A DNA stretch of 50,979 nt from Succinivibrionaceae bacterium (GTDB taxonomy: Bacteria; Pseudomonadota; Gammaproteobacteria; Enterobacterales; Succinivibrionaceae): the NCBI GenBank assembly GCA_019420905.1, contig JAHZGH010000003.1, forward strand, positions 36,222-87,200. The letters run 5' to 3'. Made by a program: the position numbers and the translations under genes. Shown one piece after another: positions 1 through 8,235 of the stretch (its first letter is position 1; the number at the start of each line of letters is the position of its first letter). The notes beneath the pieces are model-generated. The model was given only the letters and a program-made list of their open reading frames with translations, searched no databases and was not told the DNA's origin.

Positions 1-228
1 TTAAAAGAAGAAAAAGAAGCTGTTGAAGTTAAGGCTGGACAGGAAGCAGAAGAATCCTTAAAAGAAGGAAAAGAAGCTGTTGAAGTTAAGGCTGGACAGG
101 AAGCAGAAGAATCCTTAAAAGAAGGAAAAGAAGCTGTTGAAGTTAAGGCTGGACAGGAAGCAGAAGAATCCTTAAAAGAAGAAAAAGAAGCTGTTGAAGT
201 TAAGGCTGGACAGGAAGCAGAAGAATTC
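1..228 (+). repeat. Four tandem 57-bp repeats coding acidic 19-residue units in FtsY
   Basis: Units lie at 1-57, 58-114, 115-171 and 172-228. Each encodes LKE(E/G)KEAVEVKAGQEAEES, except that the last unit ends in Phe instead of Ser. The copies differ at only one internal base (gaa or gga in the fourth codon) and in the last codon of unit 4. A decayed fifth copy may follow at 229-270. The array probably continues to the left of the window. Such near-identity points to recent expansion by slippage or recombination. Confidence 0.95.
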
Positions 229-1323
229 TCAAAAAAAGAAAAAGATCTTGTTGTAGCTGAAGATATTCAGAAGGCTGTAATAGATGAATCTGAAGCTATT
301 TTAAGTGAAAATAACAAAGATTTTATATCCAGCAAAGACATCCAAGAAAATGTTTCAGAGTTAGACAGAAAAATAGATTCTTTTAAAGAAGAATCTGCTC
401 AAAAGGTAAAGAAATCTTTTTTTGAGCGTCTTAAAAAGACCCGTGATAATTTAGCTTATGGTTTATCCGCGTTAATTGTTGGTAAAAAAATTGACGATGA
501 ATTATATGAAGATCTTGAAACAGCGCTATTAACTGCAGATTTAGGAGTTGAAACTACAGAATTTGTTATTGAGAAACTTAAAGAAGAATCTAAAGCAAGA
601 GAGTTGCATGATGCAATCGCATTGAAAGCTAATTTAAAAAAAATTTTAACAGATATTTTAAAGCCTTGTGAAATACCTTTAAAGATAGAAAAAAAAGGTG
701 ATATGCCTTTTGTAATTTTAATGGTAGGTGTTAATGGTGCTGGTAAAACTACTACTATAGGAAAATTAGCTTTAAAATTTAAATCACAAGGGTTAAAGGT
801 TATGTTAGGAGCAGGAGATACTTTTAGAGCTGCTGCTGTGGAACAATTAAAAGAATGGGGAAAAAGAACTGATGTTCCCGTAATATCTCAGCCAACAGGT
901 TCTGATAGTGCATCTGTGCTGTTTGATGCTCTTTCATCGGCTAAATCTAAAAATATTGATGTCTTAATTTGTGATACAGCCGGTCGTTTACAAAATAAAG
1001 ATAATTTAATGGAAGAGTTAAAGAAAATCGTAAGAGTTATGAAGAAAATTTCTGAAGATGTTCCTCATGAGGTTTTATTGGTATTAGATTCTACTACTGG
1101 TCAAAATGCAGTATCACAGATGAGGCTTTTTTCTGAAGCAGTTAATGTTACAGGATTGTGTTTAACTAAACTTGATGGTTCTGCTAAGGGAGGTGTTATT
1201 TTTGCACTTGCGGATAAATTCAAAACTCCTGTGCGTTTTGTTGGAATAGGCGAGAAAACGGAAGATCTAAGGGTATTTGTTGTTGATAATTTTGTTGATG
1301 CCTTGATTGGTGATAATTTATAA
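1..1323 (+). CDS. ftsY: Signal recognition particle receptor FtsY (5' end outside window)
   Basis: FtsY is the membrane-associated GTPase that receives SRP-bound ribosomes and passes nascent membrane proteins to SecYEG. The frame is open from base 1, so the gene starts upstream. The first ~140 codons are an acidic, Lys/Glu-rich A region with tandem repeats. The N domain follows at about 415-680. The G domain shows G1 GVNGAGKTTT at 727-756, then DTFRAAAVEQL, DTAGR, TKLDG and a closing GIGE motif. An in-frame TTG at 604 lies inside the N domain and is not the start. In E. coli ftsE and ftsX separate ftsY from rpoH; here rpoH follows directly after a 224-bp gap. Identification is certain; only the true length is unknown. 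Confidence 0.97.
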   Translation, partial: LKEEKEAVEVKAGQEAEESLKEGKEAVEVKAGQEAEESLKEGKEAVEVKAGQEAEESLKEEKEAVEVKAGQEAEEFSKKEKDLVVAEDIQKAVIDESEAILSENNKDFISSKDIQENVSELDRKIDSFKEESAQKVKKSFFERLKKTRDNLAYGLSALIVGKKIDDELYEDLETALLTADLGVETTEFVIEKLKEESKARELHDAIALKANLKKILTDILKPCEIPLKIEKKGDMPFVILMVGVNGAGKTTTIGKLALKFKSQGLKVMLGAGDTFRAAAVEQLKEWGKRTDVPVISQPTGSDSASVLFDALSSAKSKNIDVLICDTAGRLQNKDNLMEELKKIVRVMKKISEDVPHEVLLVLDSTTGQNAVSQMRLFSEAVNVTGLCLTKLDGSAKGGVIFALADKFKTPVRFVGIGEKTEDLRVFVVDNFVDALIGDNL

Positions 1324-1486
1324 ATATTGTGCAATTTAGCTATATAGATATATTTATTATATATATGGTGAATATAACTTAATTTAGTTGCTTTTTATTA
1401 GTTATTTTTGAAAATAGGTTTTAAAGAGAATTATCATTAGAAGCTCATATAGTTTATTGGTAAAAGACTTTATCTACCCAAATTTA

Positions 1487-1550
1487 GAGAGGAGCGCATT
1501 TTAATAATCTGTTTATATAAAAGACAGATATTTTGCGACATGATTATATG
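1487..1550 (+). promoter_or_regulatory. Structured rpoH leader: SD, hairpin, start codon
   Basis: A strong Shine-Dalgarno-like GAGAGGAG sits at 1487-1494, but the in-frame ATG is at 1548, about 53 nt away, with nothing SD-like closer. Between them is an imperfect hairpin. CGCA (1495-1498) pairs with TGCG (1534-1537), and ATCTGTTT (1507-1514) pairs with AGACAGAT (1522-1529) with one G-U pair. Folding would bring the SD to about 10 nt from the ATG. rpoH mRNA structure controls heat-shock translation in E. coli. That this hairpin does so here is an inference. Confidence 0.5.
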
Positions 1551-2468
1551 GCTGAAGACTCTAAAAATACTCATGCAGGTATGTTAGCTCCAGTAGGTAA
1601 TATTGAAAGCTATGTAAAAGTTGTCAATCAAGTGCCTATGTTAGAGATCGAAGATGAGAAGACATTAGCTAAACGTCTTCGTGATTATGGAGATTTGGAA
1701 GCTGCAAGAAAGTTAGTCTTATCTCATCTGCGTTTGGTTGTAAGCATAGCAAGAGGCTATGCAGGATATGGCTTACCTTTATCTGACTTAATTCAAGAAG
1801 GGAATATTGGCCTTATGAAGGCTGTAAAACATTATGATCCTGATGTTGGAGGACGATTAGCTGCTTTTGCTGTTCATTGGATTAAATCAGAAATTCATGA
1901 GTATGTAATTAAAAATTGGCGGATGGTAAAGGTTGCTACTACTAAAGCACAACGTAAATTATTTTTTAAGCTTAGGCAAAATAAAAAGCATTTGGGATGG
2001 TTTACTGATTCAGAAAGAAAGAGTGTAGCTACAGATCTTGGTGTTTCAGCTAATGATGTAGCAGAAATGGAAACAAGATTAGCAGGGCAAGATATAGGTT
2101 TTGATGTCGATACTGATGATAATAATGATAAATGTTCGGCTACTTTTGCTCCTGCAGCGTATTTAGAAGATGAAAATTCTAATTTTGCTAATAATTTTGA
2201 AAATCGTGATTATCAATCATTTGAGTTAAAGTGCTTAAGTAAAGCTTTGGATTCTTTAGATGAAAGGGCTCGCTTAATTATACAAAAAAGATGGCTTGAT
2301 GATAAAAAGGCTACTTTGCAAGAATTATCCGATGATTTGCATATTTCCGTAGAACGTGTGCGACAAATAGAAAATACAACTTTAAAAAAGATTAAGGATT
2401 TGGTATCGACTAATGCATCTGTAAAAGAAAAGCAGCCTTTAAAAATTACTAATAAAATGGATAAATAG
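1548..2468 (+). CDS. rpoH: RNA polymerase heat-shock sigma factor RpoH (sigma-32)
   Basis: RpoH directs RNA polymerase to heat-shock promoters. The 306-residue product has the sigma-70 region 2 core (SHLRLVVSIARGYAGYGLP, then DLIQEGNIGLMKAV) and the RpoH-specific box QRKLFFKLR. It ends with a region 4 helix-turn-helix (ATLQELSDDLHISVERVRQIE). A tail of about 20 residues extends past the usual E. coli end (284 aa). The ATG at 1548 is preferred because the protein then aligns with the family N-terminus (LAPVGNIESYV); an in-frame TTG at 1533 falls within the leader hairpin. It follows ftsY and ends in a strong terminator shared with the convergent dehydrogenase gene. Confidence 0.96.
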   Translation: MAEDSKNTHAGMLAPVGNIESYVKVVNQVPMLEIEDEKTLAKRLRDYGDLEAARKLVLSHLRLVVSIARGYAGYGLPLSDLIQEGNIGLMKAVKHYDPDVGGRLAAFAVHWIKSEIHEYVIKNWRMVKVATTKAQRKLFFKLRQNKKHLGWFTDSERKSVATDLGVSANDVAEMETRLAGQDIGFDVDTDDNNDKCSATFAPAAYLEDENSNFANNFENRDYQSFELKCLSKALDSLDERARLIIQKRWLDDKKATLQELSDDLHISVERVRQIENTTLKKIKDLVSTNASVKEKQPLKITNKMDK

Positions 2469-2480
2469 TTTTTAGCAAAA

Positions 2481-2512
2481 AAAAACACCGTAAGATTGAT
2501 TACGGTGTTTTT
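2481..2512. terminator. Bidirectional terminator between rpoH and the convergent dehydrogenase gene
   Basis: Arms AAAAACACCGTAA (2481-2493) and TTACGGTGTTTTT (2500-2512) form a perfect 13-bp stem around a 6-nt loop. A-rich sequence precedes it and T-rich sequence follows, so it can end transcripts in both directions. Confidence 0.9.
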
Positions 2513-2529
2513 TATTTTATTAATTTAAA

Positions 2530-3588
2530 TTATTTAGCTTTATAACCATTGAAGTTGAATTGAACCTTCATAGTTTCAGGAGATAAAGCAGCTTCCATAG
2601 CCTTAACAGGATCGCAAGCATCGAAAGATGCAGAAAGTAAAGGCAATGGATTAATAAGTCCGCGATCTAATGCAGAACAAACAGCACCAAATTCATCATA
2701 GAAACGGAAAACAGAATTCCACTTTAAGCCTTTAACAGCAAATGGTCCAAAATCTTTAACTTCTCGTCCTTGAGCGAACATACCAACCTGAGAAATTACA
2801 CCTGTAGGACGAACGAGCTTCATTAATTGAACAGCAGCAAAACCATTGCCAGTAGCTTCAATACCAATATCAAAACAACCTTTATGTTCTGCCCATTTCT
2901 CAATCTGCTCAGGATTATCCTTAGAATTGCAGATTACATCAGCCCCCATCTTTAATGCAGTCTCAAGAGGCTCTTGACGAATATCGATAACAGTAACAGA
3001 GTTTGCTCCAACTGTCTTAGCAGCTGCTGCACATAAGCAACCAATAGGGCCTGCACCCATAACGCAAACGTTTTTACCTAGGAGACTGCCACCACAAGAA
3101 GAGATACCACTATAAGCAATACCTAAAGGCTCAGCAAAAGCACCTACTTCAGGAGCAAGATTTTTTACAACACCACATTGCTCTTCATGTACAGTGCAGT
3201 AGTCGGAGAAACAACCGGCTACGTGCGGCATAGTAGCAGCAGAACCTAAGTGTCTCATATTTTCGCAGTAGGTGTATTCGTGGCGGTTGCAGTAGAAGCA
3301 GTCAAAGCAAGGACGGGCAGGACGTAATACAACTAAGTCACCCTTTTTAACCTTAGTTACACCAGAACCAACTTCTTCAACGATACCGCAACCTTCGTGG
3401 CCTATAACTAAAGGCTCACGAACAACAATAGCAGAACCGTTAGCGCCGAACTCATAATAGTGCTGATCAGAACCGCAAATACCACCAGTCAACATCTTAA
3501 CGATGACTTCTTTAGGATCATTGATGGTTGCATCAGGTACATCTTCATAGCGAATGTCTAATTTCTTGTGTAAAACAACAGCTTTCAT
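2530..3588 (-). CDS. L-idonate 5-dehydrogenase-like zinc alcohol dehydrogenase
   Basis: This is a medium-chain, zinc-dependent alcohol/polyol dehydrogenase of 352 residues. It most resembles IdnD, which interconverts L-idonate and 5-keto-gluconate with NAD(P). Catalytic zinc ligands are Cys38 (GICGSDQHYY) and His64-Glu65 (GHEG). Structural zinc ligands are Cys94, 97, 100 and 108. A Rossmann motif GAGPIGC lies near residue 175. The stretches MRHLGSA and INPLPLLSA match IdnD closely. No idnO, idnT or idnR lies beside it, so the substrate could be another sugar acid or polyol. It appears monocistronic, with a weak SD (GGA) before the ATG. Confidence 0.85.
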   Translation of the reverse strand: MKAVVLHKKLDIRYEDVPDATINDPKEVIVKMLTGGICGSDQHYYEFGANGSAIVVREPLVIGHEGCGIVEEVGSGVTKVKKGDLVVLRPARPCFDCFYCNRHEYTYCENMRHLGSAATMPHVAGCFSDYCTVHEEQCGVVKNLAPEVGAFAEPLGIAYSGISSCGGSLLGKNVCVMGAGPIGCLCAAAAKTVGANSVTVIDIRQEPLETALKMGADVICNSKDNPEQIEKWAEHKGCFDIGIEATGNGFAAVQLMKLVRPTGVISQVGMFAQGREVKDFGPFAVKGLKWNSVFRFYDEFGAVCSALDRGLINPLPLLSASFDACDPVKAMEAALSPETMKVQFNFNGYKAK

Positions 3589-4056
3589 ATTATTTTGTCC
3601 GTAAAAAATGAAACTTTTTGTTAATGTTTATTTGCAAAGTATATTCTATATGATTAAGGGGGCTTATATCTTGAATGTTAGATTTATTTTTGTAATTTTA
3701 TAAAAGATGTTATAAAGATCAAATTAATATGTAGGTCTTTTATATTTTACTGACATACTACATTATAAATATTCTGTGATCTCCTAAATAATTTGTAAGA
3801 ATTAAAATTTTGTAGATTATTATTTTTTGTATTTTTTAATATAGATTCTTATGTCAGAAAAATTTTTAATTATGTAAATTTTTATATTCATTAATTTTAC
3901 ATTTAAAAGATTTATAGTATTTATATGAATATAATTTATTATAAATAATATTAATAAGTTTATATAAGGCTGTTTCGAATGAAGACTAAGTATAATAAGC
4001 TTTAATAAGAGACGCCTTATATTTAGATATATAAATATGTATAAAGTATTTAGCTA
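3589..4056. other. Gene-free AT-rich gap between two minus-strand genes
   Basis: These 468 bp hold no convincing reading frame or RNA gene. The only symmetry seen is an 8-bp inverted repeat, TATAAGGC (3963-3970) and GCCTTATA (4014-4021), flanking a 43-nt centre close to the end of rapZ. The right part would carry the rapZ 3' end and the left part the dehydrogenase promoter. No clear -35/-10 pair stood out. In E. coli npr (ptsO) would follow rapZ; it is absent here. Confidence 0.6.
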
Positions 4057-4941
4057 TTAGGAAAGAATTCCTGCTTTAATTAATGATCTGTGTCGTACCT
4101 GAGCATTTATATTACGGGAGATAAAATTATCACATAGCGTTTGAGCTACATAAACACTACGATGAAATCCTCCAGTACAACCTAAAGCTACTGTTAGATA
4201 GCTTCTGTTGCTAGATTCAATTTTAGGAAGCCATTCCATTAAAAAAGCATCTAATTGATTTATATATCTGTCAACTTCAGGATATTTTATAAAGAAATTT
4301 CGGATTGGCTCTTCTAGTCCATTATATTTTCTTAGCTTTTTTTCCCAATAAGGGTTAGGCAGAAAACGGCAATCGAAAACAAAATCTGCATCAGAGGCAA
4401 CCCCATCTTTAAATCCGAATGATTCAAATATAACTAGTAGTTTTTTTTCTGGTTTGCCGTTAATTAGTGTTGTGATTTCATTAGTTAAATCATGAATAGA
4501 AAGATTAGTAGTATTAATGCGTAGATCTGCTACAGAAGATATTGAACTAAGCAAGTTTGATTCTTTTATTACAGCTTCATCTAAAGATAATTGCTTTTGT
4601 GACAGAGGATGAATGCGTCTTGTCTCAGCATAACGTTGCACTAATACTTGATCATTAGCATCAAGAAAGATAATAGTTATATGGACTGAGGGATCTTGCA
4701 TAACTTGATAATAGGTAGCTGTTAGTTTTTGAATATCACTATTTATAGGAAGATTGCGAATATCAATTGAAACTGCAAGCTTTGGGTAATTAGTTTTTGC
4801 TTTAGATATTAGATCTGAGAGATATTCTACAGGTAGATTATCAATACAATAAAATCCTAAATCTTCTAAAGCCCTTAAAGCAACAGTTTTTCCAGATCCA
4901 GATCTTCCTGAAATAACTACTAGTTCTACTGCTACGTGCAT
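4057..4941 (-). CDS. rapZ: RNase adapter protein / nucleotide-binding protein RapZ
   Basis: In enterobacteria RapZ binds the small RNA GlmZ and guides RNase E to it, linking amino-sugar supply to GlmS synthesis. The 294-residue product has a Walker A motif at residues 12-19 (GRSGSGKT). The conserved ALEDLGFYCIDNLP follows, then the family motifs FESFGFK and DVRFLPNP-like DCRFLPNP, and the C-terminal GCTGGFHRSVYVAQTL. It is the last gene of the lpt-rpoN block, 23 bp after ptsN. No glmZ or glmY RNA was recognised in the window, so the RNA partner is unknown here. Confidence 0.96.
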   Translation of the reverse strand: MHVAVELVVISGRSGSGKTVALRALEDLGFYCIDNLPVEYLSDLISKAKTNYPKLAVSIDIRNLPINSDIQKLTATYYQVMQDPSVHITIIFLDANDQVLVQRYAETRRIHPLSQKQLSLDEAVIKESNLLSSISSVADLRINTTNLSIHDLTNEITTLINGKPEKKLLVIFESFGFKDGVASDADFVFDCRFLPNPYWEKKLRKYNGLEEPIRNFFIKYPEVDRYINQLDAFLMEWLPKIESSNRSYLTVALGCTGGFHRSVYVAQTLCDNFISRNINAQVRHRSLIKAGILS

Positions 4942-4964
4942 AGAGATAACCCCAAGCTTAATTA

Positions 4965-5450
4965 TTAATTTTTTATTTTTATGCTTTGATGCAATGTTAA
5001 ATCAATTTTATTGAGAATATCAGAAATTTTTGATTTTTCTCCTCTACATAATCTTAGTGCATTTAGAAGATCATTATTTGCGAGAATTTGCGTTAATTGC
5101 TGTAATAAAATTTCTATGTGTTGATAATTTTCTTGAGGTGATACAAATAGAGTGTAGGCTAAATCTACTAGCTGTTCATCAGCATCTATGGAATTAAAAG
5201 TTATTGGTTTATCTAAGATGCTTAAAACACCATAACTATTATCAATGTCATTTATGATGGCGTGAGGTAAAGCGATACCTTTAAAAAAGACTGTAGTACC
5301 CATTTTTTCGCGACTATTCAGATCGTCGATTAGGTATCTAGGTTTAATTTTTAATTCACAACTAGCATAGTCAGCGATTTCTTCAAAAAGTCTTTTTTTA
5401 CTAAAACAGAATAATGGAGATAGAATCAAAGTAGGAGGTAGTATTAGCAT
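4965..5450 (-). CDS. ptsN: Nitrogen-type PTS regulatory protein EIIA-Ntr
   Basis: PtsN is the terminal phosphoacceptor of the regulatory PTS-Ntr chain and acts on potassium transport and other targets through its phosphorylation state. The 161-residue EIIA domain carries SREKMGTTVFFKGIALPHA, with the phosphorylated histidine at residue 63. The N-terminus differs from E. coli and is rather hydrophobic (MLILPPTLILSPLF). It sits between hpf and rapZ as in E. coli. A hairpin in the hpf-ptsN gap may lower its expression relative to rpoN-hpf. The usual phosphocarrier gene npr is not next to rapZ. Confidence 0.92.
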   Translation of the reverse strand: MLILPPTLILSPLFCFSKKRLFEEIADYASCELKIKPRYLIDDLNSREKMGTTVFFKGIALPHAIINDIDNSYGVLSILDKPITFNSIDADEQLVDLAYTLFVSPQENYQHIEILLQQLTQILANNDLLNALRLCRGEKSKISDILNKIDLTLHQSIKIKN

Positions 5451-5465
5451 AATTTTTTATTATAT

Positions 5466-5496
5466 AAAAACTTAAATGCCCTGCAAAGCAGGGCAT
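5466..5496 (-). terminator. Hairpin between hpf and ptsN (terminator or attenuator)
   Basis: Read on the minus strand, ATGCCCTGC and GCAGGGCAT form a perfect 9-bp stem (5476-5496) with a 3-nt loop. TTAAGTTTTTATATA follows. It looks like a moderate intrinsic terminator, so part of the transcription from lptB-rpoN-hpf may stop before ptsN-rapZ. Confidence 0.7.
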
Positions 5497-5516
5497 CTGA
5501 ATAACTGGATTAGACG

Positions 5517-5804
5517 TTATTCTTGTTTAAGTTTTTCTTTATATTTAACTAACTGACGATCAACTTTATCAATGAGCGCATCGATAGCAGGATACATGCT
5601 TTCTTCGGTAGCTTCCGCATGTAATGATCCGCCAGTTACAGCTATATCAGCTTTGGCAATTTGAGTTAGTTTTTCTACAGTTAGTGTTACAGAGATGGAG
5701 GTTACAAGCTCTGCTTTACGCTCAAGTCTCTTAAATTTATCATTCACATAGTCTTTGAGTGCATCAGTGAGTTTGATGCCTACGCCTTGGATATTGATTT
5801 GCAT
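5517..5804 (-). CDS. hpf: Ribosome hibernation promoting factor HPF (short form)
   Basis: HPF binds the 30S decoding centre in stationary phase and helps form inactive 100S ribosome dimers. The 95-residue product matches the short gammaproteobacterial HPF, with the typical start MQINIQGVGIKLTDALKDYV and the RaiA/HPF fold pattern (EKLTQIAKADIAVTGGSLHA). It lacks the C-terminal dimerisation domain of long HPF. It lies 163 bp downstream of rpoN, as in the conserved rpoN cluster. Confidence 0.95.
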   Translation of the reverse strand: MQINIQGVGIKLTDALKDYVNDKFKRLERKAELVTSISVTLTVEKLTQIAKADIAVTGGSLHAEATEESMYPAIDALIDKVDRQLVKYKEKLKQE

Positions 5805-5967
5805 ATTAACGTCCTTAATCCAATCAAGGTGATGGATAAAAAGCTACTCAAAAAAAGAAAGGTAACTTCTGTAAATAATAATAGGCGATATTTTGTAATA
5901 TTTACAGTTGAACAATATTTTTTATTATTTAAATATTTAAAAATGCGAGAAAAATCCCAAATCTAAC

Positions 5968-7476
5968 TTAGAGTAATTGTTTTCTTTGTGAAGATGGGGC
6001 AATTCGTAAAGATTCCCTATATTTAGCAATGGTTCTTCTTGCGATTATAAGACCATCTTTTTTTAGAATTTCAACAATATCATTGTCAGATAAAGGTTTG
6101 TGAGGATTTTCATTAGATATAAGCAACTTAATTCTAGATTTGATTGCTGTAGAAGAAGTTTCTTTTCCTTCGTCATTATTTATGCTAGAGGAGAAAAAAT
6201 ATTTTAATTCAAAGATTCCTTTAGGTGTAAGCATGTATTTTTTTGTAGTTACTCGAGAAATACTCGATTCATTCATATTTATTTCAGAAGCGATGTCTTT
6301 TAATATTAAAGGGCGCATGGCTTTTTCTCCATGCTCCATAAAATCAAGCTGATGATCAACAATGCATTTAGATACTTTTAGTATAGTTTCGTTACGCATC
6401 TTGAGACTTTTTATAAACAAATCAGCTTCTTTTAGGTTATTCTCAAAATATTTTTTGCTTTTTATATCTTTTGAATTATCAGCATATTTTTTATAAGTTA
6501 AATTGATTTTTATATTTGGTATTAGTTGCTGATTTAGCTCTACATTATAATTACCAAGATGATCTTTTACGACTATGATATCAGGAATAATAATATCTGT
6601 TTTTTCTTTATATGTATCTGTAATAGGTTTGGTTTTTAAGTGTTTAATAATATTTAAAATCTTATTTAAAACTTCTTCTGAAAGTTTATATTTTTTTAAT
6701 AAATTTGCATGGTTAAGTTTTGAAAAATTATTTAATTCATATTTTATAATTTTTTTTGCAATATCAATTTCATAACTATTATTTAAATTTAATTCATCAA
6801 TTTGAATAAGTAAAAATTCTTGAAGATTATGAGAACCTATGCCAGACGGGTCATAATGTTGAATAAGTTTTAAAACAGTAGTTATATCTTTTTTAGTAAT
6901 ATCTTTATATTTGTATTTTAAGTTATTTAAAATATCTTCTTCGTTTTCAATTAAAAAGCCGTCTTCATTTAAGCTGTAAATAATATTTAGGGCAATTTCT
7001 TTATCCATACCTTTAAGTGGAGATAAATCTAATTGCCATAATAAATAAGATCTAAGATTTTCTGGAGATTTTGGTTCTTGTAGGCTTAAATATTCATTAG
7101 AACTGATATTTTTATATGTGGAATTTGTAGATAAATAATTGTTATTTAAATTTTTTTTAGAGTATTTGCTGTTATCGTCAAATAATAGTTGTCTATCACT
7201 TATATCTATATCAATATTTTTAATAGAACTATCATTATCAAATGGATCATTATTTATATTTGGTTCATACTCGTTTACGAATATATTTTCTAGAGATTCT
7301 TCATATGGATATTGTTTTTCAATTTCTAAAAAAGGATTACGTTCATATATATTTTGAATTTCTGTATTAATTTCTAAGTAGGATAGCTGCAGAAGCTTGA
7401 TACATTGCTGTAATTGGGGACTTAATGCTATATTTTGGTTTAAAGTTGCATTTATTTTTAAACTATTTTTTTCCAT
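5968..7476 (-). CDS. rpoN: RNA polymerase sigma-54 factor RpoN
   Basis: RpoN is the alternative sigma factor for -24/-12 promoters and needs AAA+ activators. The N-terminal Gln-rich region I (QNIALSPQLQQCIKLLQLS) and the C-terminal RpoN box ARRTIAKYRE are both present, as is the DNA-binding HTH (ESSISRVTTKKYM). Region II (about residues 60-125) is Asn/Asp/Ser-rich and low in complexity. The frame can be extended to a TTG at 7503, but the ATG at 7476 gives MEKNSLKINATLNQ, matching the family. An SD-like GGGAC lies 14 nt upstream of it. Length is 502 aa against 477 in E. coli. It follows lptB by about 30 bp. Confidence 0.95.
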   Translation of the reverse strand: MEKNSLKINATLNQNIALSPQLQQCIKLLQLSYLEINTEIQNIYERNPFLEIEKQYPYEESLENIFVNEYEPNINNDPFDNDSSIKNIDIDISDRQLLFDDNSKYSKKNLNNNYLSTNSTYKNISSNEYLSLQEPKSPENLRSYLLWQLDLSPLKGMDKEIALNIIYSLNEDGFLIENEEDILNNLKYKYKDITKKDITTVLKLIQHYDPSGIGSHNLQEFLLIQIDELNLNNSYEIDIAKKIIKYELNNFSKLNHANLLKKYKLSEEVLNKILNIIKHLKTKPITDTYKEKTDIIIPDIIVVKDHLGNYNVELNQQLIPNIKINLTYKKYADNSKDIKSKKYFENNLKEADLFIKSLKMRNETILKVSKCIVDHQLDFMEHGEKAMRPLILKDIASEINMNESSISRVTTKKYMLTPKGIFELKYFFSSSINNDEGKETSSTAIKSRIKLLISNENPHKPLSDNDIVEILKKDGLIIARRTIAKYRESLRIAPSSQRKQLL

Positions 7477-7507
7477 AAATATTGCAAATAGTCCCAAAAA
7501 CAAAAAG

Positions 7508-8233
7508 TTATAAAGAGAAATTCTCTCCTAAATAAACATTTTTTACTTTATCGTTAGTCAGGATTTCTTGAGAAGTACCACTAGCAATAATTTCCCCAGC
7601 ATTAACTATGTAGGCTTTTTCGCAAACATCTAAAGTTTCTCTGACGTTATGATCTGTAATTAGAACACCAATACCTCTTTTCTTTAAGTGCAATATGATT
7701 TCTTTAATTTCAGCGACAGATATAGGGTCAACGCCGGCAAAAGGTTCATCTAAAAGAATAAATTTTGGAGAAGATGCTAAAGCTCTTGCTATTTCTACGC
7801 GTCGACGTTCTCCACCGGATAAAGACATGCCTAAGCTTTTAGTAAGATGAGTAATACTAAATTCTTCAAGCAGTTGTTCGACATTACTTTCTCTTTGAGC
7901 TTTGCTTATATTTGGCAAAAGCTCCATAACTCCCATAATATTTTCATAAACAGTAAGTTTTCTAAAAATAGAGTTTTCTTGTGGAAGGTATCCTAGACCG
8001 GCGCGAGCACGTTCATGCATTGGCATAGTAGTAATATCTTTATCATCTAAAAGGACTGAGCCTTTTTCAATTGAGATAATACCAGTTATCATATAAAAGG
8101 AAGTAGTTTTGCCAGCACCATTAGGACCTAAGAGACCTACTACAGATCCGCTTTTTACATCTAAACTGACGTCTTTTACAACTTGACGCTTTTTATAACT
8201 TTTTTGAAGATGGATTGCTTTTAATTCGCTCAT
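7508..8233 (-). CDS. lptB: LPS export ABC transporter ATPase LptB
   Basis: LptB is the cytoplasmic ATPase that powers LptB2FGC to extract LPS from the inner membrane. The 241-residue product has Walker A GPNGAGKTT (36-44), Q-loop QENSIF, signature LSGGERRRVEIARAL, Walker B LLDEPFAGVDP and the H-loop TDHNV. It follows lptA by 2 bp. The lptF and lptG membrane genes are not in the window. Confidence 0.97.
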   Translation of the reverse strand: MSELKAIHLQKSYKKRQVVKDVSLDVKSGSVVGLLGPNGAGKTTSFYMITGIISIEKGSVLLDDKDITTMPMHERARAGLGYLPQENSIFRKLTVYENIMGVMELLPNISKAQRESNVEQLLEEFSITHLTKSLGMSLSGGERRRVEIARALASSPKFILLDEPFAGVDPISVAEIKEIILHLKKRGIGVLITDHNVRETLDVCEKAYIVNAGEIIASGTSQEILTNDKVKNVYLGENFSL

Positions 8234-8235
8234 TT

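Noticed and set aside
1..228. Regular repeat that could be read as a CRISPR-like array
   Set aside because: The units are directly tandem without spacers, keep one open frame and encode part of FtsY.
604..1323. Separate short FtsY starting at TTG 604
   Set aside because: The same frame is open back to base 1 and encodes the rest of the N domain, and there is no SD before 604.
3963..4021. Inverted repeat TATAAGGC/GCCTTATA as a small RNA or terminator
   Set aside because: The stem is only 8 bp, the loop is 43 nt and no T-run or promoter is obvious; kept only as a note in the gap entry.
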